A stretch of DNA of 6,415 nucleotides, taken from assembly GCA_001872995.1 (NCBI GenBank), contig MNXO01000127.1, forward strand, positions 1-6,415, in the 5' to 3' direction. How positions within the stretch are numbered: the first letter of the stretch is position 1; each line of letters begins with the position of its first letter. Positions 1-6,415 of this stretch are shown here, one piece after another. Position numbers and translations under genes: made by a program. The stretch is from Bacteroidetes bacterium CG2_30_32_10 (GTDB lineage Bacteria; Bacteroidota; Bacteroidia; Bacteroidales; CG2-30-32-10). The notes beneath the pieces are model-generated. The model was not told the DNA's origin. It worked only from the letters and a program-made list of their open reading frames with translations, and ran no database searches.

Positions 1-1
1 T

Positions 2-2005
2 AATTATTTTAATAATAAAATTAAATCTAATATTGGGAAAAAAACTGGTTATGAGAATTTTTATAACGTAAATACAAATACTGGAAGAAATAGTTATATT
101 GCTATATTTTCCTATAGACCAACTAAATATGATACTTTAATACCCTATTCAAAAATATTTGTTGAGTTAGACTCCAAATTTATGCCAAAGGAAATGGGTT
201 ATCCCGAATTACTTATTGATAACAAAGTAAATATATTTAGAGATTTTGGAAATTATTCTTACGCTAAGTATTATAATAATGAACAATTGTTGCAATATGG
301 TCCATTCTTTTATAGTTTAAACGCAAACTATTATAAAGAAAATTCCTTAGAAGAATTTAATTTTTTAAGTAAAGATAATTATGACCATTTATTATATAAA
401 ACAGCTAATACTATTGTTATTGTAAGCAAAAGGAGTGATAATATTTTTAATATTATTTCTCCTTTTTCTTATCTTTTTGCTTTCAATTTTTTGTTGGTGT
501 TGCTTCTTTCTTTTTTTATGAATATTCCATTAGATTTAAGACGATGGAAATTTAACTTTAAAAACAGAGTTCAACTATCTATGATTTCTGTTGTTCTTGT
601 TTCTTTTGTATTTATTGGTGGAGGAGCTGTTTATTACATAATTAGTTTATACAACAACAAAAATCTTGATAATATTTCCGAAAAAACACATTCGGTTTTG
701 GTAGAAGTAGAGCGTAATTTAGCTGATAACAAAGAATTAACAATTGATATGAATGATTATCTTTCTGACCAACTGGTAAGGTACTCCAATATCTTTTTTA
801 CGGATGTAAATTTATATGATTTAAAAGGTAATTTATTAACATCCTCGCAGCCCAAAATATTTGACGAAGGATTGGTTTCTAAAAAAATGAATTTGGAGGC
901 TTATCTTCAATTAAAATATTATCAAAAAAATCTATTTGTTCATAACGAAAGTATAGGAAATTTAAATTACTTATCTGCTTATATTCCTTTTCGTAACAAT
1001 GAAAATCAAATAATTGCATATCTAAACCTTCCCTATTTTGCTAAACAAAGTGAGCTAAAAAAAGAAATCTCTTCTTTTTTAGTAAAATTTATTAATATAT
1101 ATGTATTGCTGATTGCTTTAGCAATATTGATTGCTTTGATTATTTCAAACCGCATTACCAAACCCCTTCGATTAATCAGAGATAATATTTCGCAAATAAT
1201 GTTAGGAAAAAACAACGAAAAAATAAAATGGAACAAAAAAGATGAAATAGGTAGTCTAATCAAAGAATACAATAGAATGATTGATGAGCTTGAAAAAAGT
1301 GCCAAATTATTAGCAAAATCAGAAAGAGAAAGTGCTTGGAGAGAAATGGCAAAACAGGTTGCTCATGAAATAAAAAACCCGCTTACCCCAATGAAATTAA
1401 GCGTTCAACATTTACAAAAAGCATGGAAAGACAAAGCAGAAAATTGGGAAGAACGTCTTAATAAGTTTTCAAAAATTATGGTAGAACAAATAGACTCATT
1501 GTCTGCAATTGCCTCTGAGTTTTCGAATTTTGCCAAAATGCCCAAATCAACCAACGAAGCAATTGAATTGGCAGAACTTATTCAAAGCATCATTGAACTA
1601 TATAAGAATTTTGAAAATATTACAATTAACTTTAAAAAAGAACAGAATAAACAGTTTTATGTGCTTGCAGACAAAAAACAACTATTACGCGTGTTTAATA
1701 ATTTAATAAAAAATTCGATGCAAGCACTTGATGACAATAAGAATGGAATTATTAACATTTCAATTATTAATAATGAAGAATATAATAAAATTTCAATTTC
1801 AGACAATGGCTCGGGGATCGCTAAAGAACAATTAAATAAAATATTTTCACCTAATTTTACCACCAAAACAGGAGGTATGGGGTTGGGTTTGGCTATGGTA
1901 AAAAGTATTGTTGAAAATGCAAATGGTAACATTTCTTTTCACTCCGAAGAAGGTGTTGGAACGACTTTTGATATTATTTTACCTATATATAAAAACGCAA
2001 TATGA
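2..2005 (+). CDS. Membrane sensor histidine kinase with HAMP, HisKA and HATPase_c domains (5' end outside window)
   Basis: This is a sensor kinase that should sense an envelope signal and phosphorylate a response regulator. The frame is open from base 2, so the first ATG at 182 is probably internal; 667 residues are visible (numbered here from base 2). Likely membrane segments lie at about 155-175, 190-217 and 360-382. An extracytoplasmic sensor region at 218-355 sits between the last two. A HAMP-like linker at 383-435 follows, containing the N-R-I-T-K-P-L start. The HisKA H-box is A-H-E-I-K-N-P-L-T-P-M, with phospho-acceptor His455, as in NtrY-type kinases. The ATPase domain has the N-box (N-N-L-I-K-N-S, 566-572), G1 (D-N-G-S-G, from 601) and G2 (G-G-M-G-L-G-L, 624-630), so it looks catalytically intact. 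Similar Bacteroidota kinases are, from memory, over 1000 residues long, with several more N-terminal membrane helices. No response regulator is visible here. Its stop overlaps the next gene by 4 bases. The kinase call is firm; the signal is unknown. Confidence 0.93.
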   Translation, partial: NYFNNKIKSNIGKKTGYENFYNVNTNTGRNSYIAIFSYRPTKYDTLIPYSKIFVELDSKFMPKEMGYPELLIDNKVNIFRDFGNYSYAKYYNNEQLLQYGPFFYSLNANYYKENSLEEFNFLSKDNYDHLLYKTANTIVIVSKRSDNIFNIISPFSYLFAFNFLLVLLLSFFMNIPLDLRRWKFNFKNRVQLSMISVVLVSFVFIGGGAVYYIISLYNNKNLDNISEKTHSVLVEVERNLADNKELTIDMNDYLSDQLVRYSNIFFTDVNLYDLKGNLLTSSQPKIFDEGLVSKKMNLEAYLQLKYYQKNLFVHNESIGNLNYLSAYIPFRNNENQIIAYLNLPYFAKQSELKKEISSFLVKFINIYVLLIALAILIALIISNRITKPLRLIRDNISQIMLGKNNEKIKWNKKDEIGSLIKEYNRMIDELEKSAKLLAKSERESAWREMAKQVAHEIKNPLTPMKLSVQHLQKAWKDKAENWEERLNKFSKIMVEQIDSLSAIASEFSNFAKMPKSTNEAIELAELIQSIIELYKNFENITINFKKEQNKQFYVLADKKQLLRVFNNLIKNSMQALDDNKNGIINISIINNEEYNKISISDNGSGIAKEQLNKIFSPNFTTKTGGMGLGLAMVKSIVENANGNISFHSEEGVGTTFDIILPIYKNAI

Positions 2006-2328
2006 TGAAAGCATTTAAAACAATAATTTTTTTTCTTTCCATTTGTTTGTTTGATCATTTAGGTTATTCACAAGTTGTTTATTCCTCTGAGTGGAAGAGC
2101 GATGCGCAAAAAACAGTGTATGTTACCAAATGGAAAAGCGAAGCCGACATGATTGTTTATAAAACCAATTGGAAAAGCGAAGCTACTTCCAATAGTGGTA
2201 TATGGTATTTTACTGAATGGAAATCTGAAGCAGAATGGGTTGTTTATTTTACTGATTGGAAAAGTGATGCAAACCTTATTGTTTACTTTACTGATTGGAA
2301 GTCGGAAGCAGGTTGGCAAAAAAAATAA
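2002..2328 (+). CDS. Secreted 13-residue-repeat protein, probable DUF6150 / 7(1) septoil knot family
   Basis: This is a 108-residue protein of unknown function. Residues 1-23 look like a Sec signal peptide (Met-Met-Lys, then hydrophobic 7-17), with likely cleavage before Gln24, a common +1 residue in Bacteroidota. Residues 25-105 are six tandem units of the pattern V-Y-x-x-x-W-K-S-[DE]-A-x-x, starting at 25, 38, 51, 67, 80 and 93. Every unit keeps Tyr, Trp, Lys, Ser and Ala. Five units are 13 residues; the third carries three extra residues (T-S-N-S-G instead of two). From memory this pattern is that of DUF6150, renamed for its predicted 7(1) knot; I could not check a profile. The ATG overlaps the kinase stop as ATGA, with a second ATG directly after (2005), so translation is probably coupled to the kinase. 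The Ser of W-K-S is encoded by both AGY and TCN codons, which argues for selection on the protein. The gene is real with high confidence; the family call is moderate to high. Confidence 0.85.
   Translation: MMKAFKTIIFFLSICLFDHLGYSQVVYSSEWKSDAQKTVYVTKWKSEADMIVYKTNWKSEATSNSGIWYFTEWKSEAEWVVYFTDWKSDANLIVYFTDWKSEAGWQKK
2074..2316 (+). repeat. Six imperfect ~39-bp tandem coding repeats
   Basis: The six units start at 2074, 2113, 2152, 2200, 2239 and 2278. All are 39 bases except the third, which is 48. Each encodes the V-Y-x-x-x-W-K-S-[DE]-A pattern. The last two units are most alike in DNA (both have TTT ACT GAT TGG in the middle), suggesting a more recent duplication. The other units differ at many third codon positions and use four different Ser codons in the W-K-S motif, so the array is old and not a slippage product. 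Confidence 0.9.
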
Positions 2329-2337
2329 ATGCAACTA

Positions 2338-2808
2338 TTATTTCTTAATTTTTGAAATCAGCTTCTGATAAAAACTATTTATAAAATTATTGATATCAGG
2401 CGACAATTTGAATTTATAAATCGCTATCAAAAACAAAATTAAAACGGTAATGCTCCTTATAATTGAATCAAAATAGGGATTATTCAATAAAGGTATAAAT
2501 GCATTTATAATAAAAAAGGAGGAAATTACCAGAAGTGCTTTAATATTTTTCAAAGTAAAAGGCTGAACTTTAAGCTTTATTTTCACAAACAATACTAAAA
2601 TAGTATTATATAAAAAGATGGTTATAACCGTGGCAATGGCAGAACCAACGATATTATACATTGGAATAAAAATGAGATTGTTGATAATTGCCAATATGGC
2701 AACAAAAAAAATAAAGAATAAAAAATAAAAGTAATATTTTGAATTTCCTAATATGGCTGCATTCAATCCGGTAGCAGCATCATACACCTTTGCTAAGCCA
2801 ATAAACAT
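2338..2808 (-). pseudogene. C-terminal remnant of a polysaccharide flippase (Wzx/MVF-like)
   Basis: This 156-residue frame resembles the last third of Bacteroidota polysaccharide export flippases, which are normally about 480-510 residues. It starts within a conserved stretch (I-G-L-A-K-V-Y-D-A-A-T-G-L-N) that in full-length proteins lies deep in the C-terminal half. It then has four membrane helices at about 25-48, 53-76, 88-108 and 114-132, with the G-S-A-I-A-T motif at 55-60 and a basic tail. The same six-residue motif occurs at 390-395 of the complete flippase at 4055-5554, but the two proteins are otherwise clearly different. Reading upstream on this strand, the frame stays open for 13 more codons to a stop at 2848-2850, but these no longer look like flippase. 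Roughly 330 N-terminal residues are therefore missing, and half a transporter should not work. It converges on the repeat-protein gene with 9 bases between stops. An alternative is a small expressed membrane protein, which I think less likely. Confidence 0.75.
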
Positions 2809-2818
2809 TGAATAATGA

Positions 2819-2833
2819 AATCTTTTAAAGATT
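2819..2833. repeat. Short palindrome AATCTTT-T-AAAGATT
   Basis: There are two perfect 7-base arms around a single T. It lies between the broken end of the flippase remnant and the promoter-like motif of the glycosyltransferase gene, where a -33 box would be expected. It could be an operator half-site pair or a chance palindrome in AT-rich DNA; the spacer is too short for a good terminator hairpin. Confidence 0.35.
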
Positions 2834-2848
2834 AAAAAAATAACTTTT

Positions 2849-2856
2849 TAACTTTG
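2849..2856 (+). promoter_or_regulatory. Bacteroidetes-type -7 promoter element TAACTTTG
   Basis: This is an exact match to the TAnnTTTG -7 consensus used by the Bacteroidetes primary sigma factor. It is oriented toward the glycosyltransferase gene and about 77 bases before its ATG. No good TTTG -33 box is found about 20 bases upstream, where the sequence is TTTTAAAG. By base composition such a match is expected roughly once per kilobase per strand by chance. Its place in the only sizeable gap ahead of the polysaccharide genes makes it credible as their promoter. Confidence 0.45.
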
Positions 2857-2932
2857 CAAACTAAAAATATATGTTTTGATAATAAAATATTCATCATAAT
2901 AAGCCGATTCCTTGCATAAATATCATAATTAA

Positions 2933-4045
2933 ATGAATATATTAATACTAACCAACATTTACCCCAGTGATAATTCAATAAAGGGAACGTTTATAGAAGA
3001 ACAAGCAAAAGCTTTATCAACTCAACATCAGGTTTTTGTTTTTGTTTTTTCAATTAATAACAAAGAGTTTAAACCATTTAAAAAATACGATTTAACTGAA
3101 CAAACATCTAAAAACCTTACCATATACAGATTTACAATATTTAAAACATTCCCCTTTTTAAACCAAATTAAGTGTTTTTATTATGCAGCAAAGGTAGTTA
3201 AGCATAAAATAATTAATAACAAAAAAATTGATATCATACATTCACATTTCTGTTATCCTTCAGGACTATTGGGTTTATTTCTAAAAAAGAACACACACAT
3301 TCCATTGGTAATTACAGAGCATTCAAGCATATTAGAAGGACAATTCAGAACTTTTTTACATAAAATAATCGTTGTTAAGGTATTAAAAAAAGCAGATGTA
3401 CTTATAGCTGTAAGTAAAACTTTAATGCAATCGATGCTTAAATATGTGAACCGCCGAATAGAGATTGTTCCCAATGTGGTTGATACATCGAAATTTAAAC
3501 TTAAAGTTGAGACAACAGTCCCTATAAATATTGGATTTTTAGGCATTTTGAATAACCATCGCAAAGGATTAGACTTATTGATAGATGCTATAAGCAATAT
3601 TAAATATAAAAACTATATCTTACACATAGGAGGTGAAGGAAAGCTTTTAGAATATTACAAGAAATTTGCAAAAGAAAAAAACATATTCCATTTGTGCAGA
3701 TTTTATGGCAACATACCTTATCAGGAAGTTCCACTTTTTTTCTCGAAAATTGATATATTCGTATTACCAAGCAGAATTGAAAGTTTTGGAGTTGTATTAT
3801 TAGAAGCAATGGCATGTGGAATCCCTGTGATAGCTACAATTTGTGGTGGTCCAGAAGACTTTGTTACAAATAAAGTTGGTATTATTGTAAAACCTAACGA
3901 TAGTTTTGCCATAACCGAAGCAATTGACAAAATGATTGCTACCTATAGCAATTATGATTCTTTAAAAATTAGAGAATATGTTGAATCAAATTTTGGAGTT
4001 GCAGTATTATGCAACCAATTGACAAATCTATACAAAAGGAAATAG
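2933..4045 (+). CDS. Glycosyltransferase family 4 (GT-B fold)
   Basis: This enzyme should transfer a sugar from a nucleotide-sugar donor to a growing, probably lipid-linked, polysaccharide at the inner face of the cytoplasmic membrane. The length of 370 residues is normal for GT4 enzymes. The N-terminal domain begins with a beta strand and loop (M-N-I-L-I-L-T-N-I-Y-P, then K-G-T-F at 17-20). It includes H-S-H at 103-106 region and T-E-H at 128-130, typical acceptor-side motifs. The linker has V-P-N (179-181) with D184. The C-terminal donor domain has R210-K211-G-L-D and the retaining-GT signature E-x7-E (Glu283 and Glu291 in E-S-F-G-V-V-L-L-E), then C-G-G-P-E-D at 304-309. All key residues are present. 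There is no signal peptide or membrane helix. The ATG at 2933 follows an AT-rich leader without a Shine-Dalgarno, as usual in Bacteroidota. It is the first gene of the rightward group, 9 bases before the flippase gene. Sugar specificity and linkage cannot be read from sequence. Confidence 0.93.
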   Translation: MNILILTNIYPSDNSIKGTFIEEQAKALSTQHQVFVFVFSINNKEFKPFKKYDLTEQTSKNLTIYRFTIFKTFPFLNQIKCFYYAAKVVKHKIINNKKIDIIHSHFCYPSGLLGLFLKKNTHIPLVITEHSSILEGQFRTFLHKIIVVKVLKKADVLIAVSKTLMQSMLKYVNRRIEIVPNVVDTSKFKLKVETTVPINIGFLGILNNHRKGLDLLIDAISNIKYKNYILHIGGEGKLLEYYKKFAKEKNIFHLCRFYGNIPYQEVPLFFSKIDIFVLPSRIESFGVVLLEAMACGIPVIATICGGPEDFVTNKVGIIVKPNDSFAITEAIDKMIATYSNYDSLKIREYVESNFGVAVLCNQLTNLYKRK

Positions 4046-4054
4046 TAATAAAAA

Positions 4055-5554
4055 ATGCTAAAAAACATAAAATATACCATTAAGAATGCAGTGATTTATG
4101 GCATGGGTAATCTTGCTTCTAAAGTGGTGGGATTTATTTTGCTCCCTTTATATACTCAAAAACTTACGGTAAGCGAATATGGAATGCTTTCTGTCATAGA
4201 AGTGTCGTCACTTATACTTATCTCATTTTTCGGAATGGCTCTTTATCAGGCTCTATTTCGTTGGTACTTAGACAAGCAATTTATTGAAAAACAAAAGTCC
4301 ATTTTTTTCACATCCTTAATTTATATACTTGGGATAGCAGTTTTGATGGTTGTAGGTTTATTATTTCTTTCCAAACCAATATCACTGCTGCTTTTTCAAA
4401 CCACTACTTATCATTATCTTATCAAATTGATGATAGTTTCTGCCGGTTTGGAACTTGTGCTTCAAATACCTAATACCTTAATTAGAATTCAAGAAAAGCC
4501 AAAATTATTTTTAGTCTCAAACCTTATCAGACTTGCATTTTCATTCTTTTTTACGCTGTTTTTTATCATTTATTTGAATAAGAAAATAGAAGGTATTTAT
4601 GAAGCTTTGATAATTGCCCAAATTGTAAATTTACTAATTCTTACAAAGTTTATTAAGAAGAATATAACCTTTAAGTTTGATTACAAAGTGCTCAAAGAGA
4701 TGATATATTATTCATTACCTTTGGCATTATCATCCATAGCAGCAGCAACAATCGGATATACTGATAGGTTGGCATTGAATTTTGTGGGTGCAGGACTAAA
4801 TGACGTTGGACTTTATTCATTAGGACAGAAAATGGCAAATACAGTTAATATTTTTATCGTATTTTCAGTAAACTTAGCTATCTGGCCCTTAATATTCAAA
4901 AAAATGAATGACCCCGATAATAAACGGTTTTATTCAAAAATAATGACTTATTATGCTTTTGGGCTCATGTTTTTTATTTTACTTATTTCACTTTATGGCA
5001 AAGAAGTAACCAAAGTTATCACTCTTAATCCCGCCTATTGGGACTCCTATCAAATTATCCCATACATTTCGATGGCCGCTTTTTTTGGTATGCTCAAAGA
5101 TGTTTCATTGATTGGATTGCAAATAACAAAAAAAACGAAAGTAATTGCTATTGTCATTATTGGTTCAGCAGTTTTAAATGTAATATTAAATGTAATATTA
5201 ATTACTTTTTTTCAAACCAAAGGCTCTGCGATAGCTACTTTGCTTACACAAATATTTTATTTTATTTTAATTTATAGATTCGCCCAAAAACAGTATTACA
5301 TTCCTTATGAAATAACAAAAGTAATAAAAATATTAGTGATAAGCTTTGCAATGATGGTTGTTTCAGAAATTATTAATCCCTATAGCTTATGGATAAGGCT
5401 ATTTACAAAAACAACGCTATTATGTTCTTTCCCAATTTTGTTATACTTATGGAATTTCTATGAAAAAGCAGAAATAGAAGCTTTAAAAAACTTCTGGCTC
5501 AAATGGAAAAATCCCCAAAATTGGAAAAACAATATGAAACAAATTAAATTTTAA
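4055..5554 (+). CDS. Oligosaccharide flippase, Wzx-like (MOP superfamily)
   Basis: This integral membrane transporter is expected to flip lipid-linked oligosaccharide units from the cytoplasmic to the periplasmic face of the inner membrane. The length of 499 residues is normal for the family. It opens with the characteristic N-A-V-I-Y-G-M-G-N-L-A-S-K-V-V-G-F-I-L-L-P-L-Y-T pattern across residues 11-34. Many hydrophobic helices follow, probably 12 to 14. A second pseudo-repeat starts near 215-245 (Y-S-L-P-L-A-L-S-S, then Y-T-D-R), consistent with two six-helix bundles. G-S-A-I-A-T at 390-395 is a C-terminal family motif. The tail from about 468 is charged and rich in Trp and Lys, likely cytoplasmic. 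It sits 9 bases after the glycosyltransferase, so the two are almost certainly co-transcribed. A second, broken flippase of a different subtype lies at 2338-2808. The family call is firm; the cargo is unknown. Confidence 0.92.
   Translation: MLKNIKYTIKNAVIYGMGNLASKVVGFILLPLYTQKLTVSEYGMLSVIEVSSLILISFFGMALYQALFRWYLDKQFIEKQKSIFFTSLIYILGIAVLMVVGLLFLSKPISLLLFQTTTYHYLIKLMIVSAGLELVLQIPNTLIRIQEKPKLFLVSNLIRLAFSFFFTLFFIIYLNKKIEGIYEALIIAQIVNLLILTKFIKKNITFKFDYKVLKEMIYYSLPLALSSIAAATIGYTDRLALNFVGAGLNDVGLYSLGQKMANTVNIFIVFSVNLAIWPLIFKKMNDPDNKRFYSKIMTYYAFGLMFFILLISLYGKEVTKVITLNPAYWDSYQIIPYISMAAFFGMLKDVSLIGLQITKKTKVIAIVIIGSAVLNVILNVILITFFQTKGSAIATLLTQIFYFILIYRFAQKQYYIPYEITKVIKILVISFAMMVVSEIINPYSLWIRLFTKTTLLCSFPILLYLWNFYEKAEIEALKNFWLKWKNPQNWKNNMKQIKF
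5174..5197 (+). repeat. Perfect 12-bp tandem duplication inside the flippase gene
   Basis: TTAAATGTAATA occurs twice in a row, in frame, giving L-N-V-I twice (residues 374-381) in a membrane helix. A partial third copy (TTAA) follows. It is probably a small slippage duplication; the helix stays hydrophobic and the frame is kept. Confidence 0.8.
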
Positions 5555-5600
5555 ATAAGTATTAATTAACAACACTTTCAAACTAAATTTATTTTATAAA

Positions 5601-6335
5601 ATGTATAAAAACACGTTTTTAAAAATTGGGAATTACAAACCATCTGAATATAAAGGTATTCAGGAAAAAGCAGCTTATCGCTTGCATAGTGATTTATTTG
5701 AAATGATAACACCCTATTTAAAAGAAGGAATGTACGCTTTGGATTTTGGATGTGGCGAAGGTGCATTTTCGCAGCGACTTAAAGACTTTGGTTGCAAAGT
5801 TGATGCTTGCGAAATTGACATTAAACAGGTAAAAGCCAAAGTGGATAATCTCATTTACTTAGATTTAAATAAAGAAAATATTGTAGATAATTTTGAGCGA
5901 AAATACGATTGTATAATAGCAATGGAAGTGATTGAGCATATCGAAAATCCTTGGAAATATATGCGTGATATGAAAAATTTGCTTAAACAAGATGGGTTTA
6001 TTTTGATAAGCACTCCCAATATCTCAAATTTTGCTTCGCGTTTAAGGTTCTTTATGCGTGGAAGTTTTTTAGGATTTGAAAAAAACGATTTAGAATATGG
6101 GCACATCACTCCTTTGAATTATTTTAGCTTGGAACACCTATTTATAACACTCGATTTTGAAATACTGGCAAAAAGTCCAGCAGGTGCCTTCCCCATTTTA
6201 TTTTTTGTGAATCCTTCGATATTTTATTTTTTAAGAAACACTATACTGCCATTATTTTATCCATTTATGCGTGGTGATAAAAAAGGAAGAAGTTTGGCAT
6301 ATATACTTAAAAAGAAATTAAGAATATTTGAATGA
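5601..6335 (+). CDS. Class I SAM-dependent methyltransferase (UbiG/Methyltransf_23-like)
   Basis: This 244-residue enzyme should transfer a methyl group from S-adenosylmethionine. In this setting the target is most likely a sugar hydroxyl or other group of the polysaccharide or its lipid carrier form, which is inference. The Rossmann fold is visible. Motif I is A-L-D-F-G-C-G-E-G-A-F (46-56), with Asp48. An acidic residue at the end of strand 2 is in A-C-E-I-D (Glu71), and Asp89 marks the next loop. The post-motif A-M-E-V-I-E-H-I-E-N-P is at 107-117, and G-F-I-L-I-S-T-P-N is at 132-140. All SAM-binding positions appear intact. Residues about 197-223 are strongly hydrophobic and aromatic and may hold the enzyme near the membrane. 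The gene is 46 bases after the flippase, so it is probably in the same transcript; I see no clear promoter in that gap. The ATG at 5601 follows an AT-rich leader. Its stop overlaps a further ATG (ATGA) at 6332. Confidence 0.9.
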   Translation: MYKNTFLKIGNYKPSEYKGIQEKAAYRLHSDLFEMITPYLKEGMYALDFGCGEGAFSQRLKDFGCKVDACEIDIKQVKAKVDNLIYLDLNKENIVDNFERKYDCIIAMEVIEHIENPWKYMRDMKNLLKQDGFILISTPNISNFASRLRFFMRGSFLGFEKNDLEYGHITPLNYFSLEHLFITLDFEILAKSPAGAFPILFFVNPSIFYFLRNTILPLFYPFMRGDKKGRSLAYILKKKLRIFE

Positions 6336-6355
6336 ATATCACTATTGTCCGATAA
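6332..6355 (+). other. Possible start of an interrupted downstream gene (MNITIVR then stop)
   Basis: The ATG at 6332 overlaps the methyltransferase stop by ATGA, the arrangement seen at 2002. It encodes M-N-I-T-I-V-R before a TAA at 6353. The seven residues resemble the first beta strand of glycosyltransferases, which often begin M-N-I-x-I-V. From 6336 to the window end another frame (starting 6336, same phase as 6351) stays open without an ATG, so a frameshift near 6350 or an insertion just after the start could explain the early stop. The remaining bases to 6415 are AT-rich and end in a T-rich run; I recognise no gene in them. Confidence 0.3.
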
Positions 6356-6415
6356 AAATACAAAATATATTTCAATTGGTGTAAATGCCTGTAAATCAGT
6401 TTTTGTTTTTTGTTT

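Noticed and set aside
2035..2046. Possible lipoprotein box at Cys15 of the repeat protein
   Set aside because: The residues before the Cys are L-S-I, which lacks the small residue expected at -1, and the hydrophobic core continues past the Cys. Signal peptidase I cleavage before Gln24 fits better.
2074..2316. 39-base repeats as a CRISPR-like array
   Set aside because: There are no unique spacers between identical repeats; the units are contiguous, imperfect, in frame and encode a conserved protein motif.
2068..2334. Reading frame of 88 codons on the - strand with its own Pro/Phe-rich repeats
   Set aside because: It is the antisense of the 39-base repeats in the secreted-protein gene. Its periodicity is inherited from the + strand, and it lacks a signal or domain pattern of its own.
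2153..2368. 71-codon + strand frame overlapping the repeat protein
   Set aside because: It is a shifted frame of the same repeat DNA that runs into the convergent flippase remnant. The signal peptide and conserved motif belong to the 2002 frame.
2357..2369. ATCAG-CTT-CTGAT hairpin near the convergent gene ends as a terminator
   Set aside because: The stem is only five base pairs, it lies inside the remnant's coding end, and no T-run follows on either strand.
5555..5600. Separate promoter for the methyltransferase
   Set aside because: The 46-base gap has AT-rich sequence and TTAATTAA, but no TAnnTTTG match or -33 box that I can support.

Overview
The window is very AT-rich and reads like a chromosome segment of a Bacteroidota (Bacteroidetes) bacterium. 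The evidence is the low GC, gene starts with AT-rich leaders and no Shine-Dalgarno sequence, one match to the Bacteroidetes -7 promoter motif (TAnnTTTG), and protein types typical of the phylum. I cannot name a genus.

Left part (2-2328, + strand). A large membrane sensor histidine kinase runs in from outside the window: its frame is open from base 2, so the first ATG at 182 is probably internal. Its stop overlaps by 4 bases (ATGA) the start of a small secreted protein of 108 residues. After a signal peptide this protein is almost entirely six copies of a ~13-residue repeat with the pattern V-Y-x-x-x-W-K-S-[DE]-A. This matches my memory of the DUF6150 / '7(1) septoil knot' family. The coupling of a sensor kinase to a putative knotted secreted protein is the most unusual thing here.

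Middle (2338-2932). On the - strand, 9 bases from the end of the repeat protein, lies the C-terminal third of a polysaccharide flippase. Its N-terminal two thirds are missing, so it is most likely a remnant. The 124 bases after it hold a short palindrome and a promoter-like element facing right.

Right part (2933-6335, + strand). A surface-polysaccharide gene group follows: a GT4-type glycosyltransferase, a complete Wzx-like flippase and a class I SAM-dependent methyltransferase, with gaps of 9 and 46 bases. Together they would extend a lipid-linked glycan, move it across the inner membrane and methylate a sugar or related substrate; the exact substrates cannot be read from sequence. At the right edge, a start codon overlapping the methyltransferase stop opens a reading frame that ends after seven codons (MNITIVR). 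This may be a gene interrupted by a mobile element or a frameshift.

The flippase remnant beside a complete, different flippase suggests that the left border of the polysaccharide locus has been remodelled by recombination or insertion.
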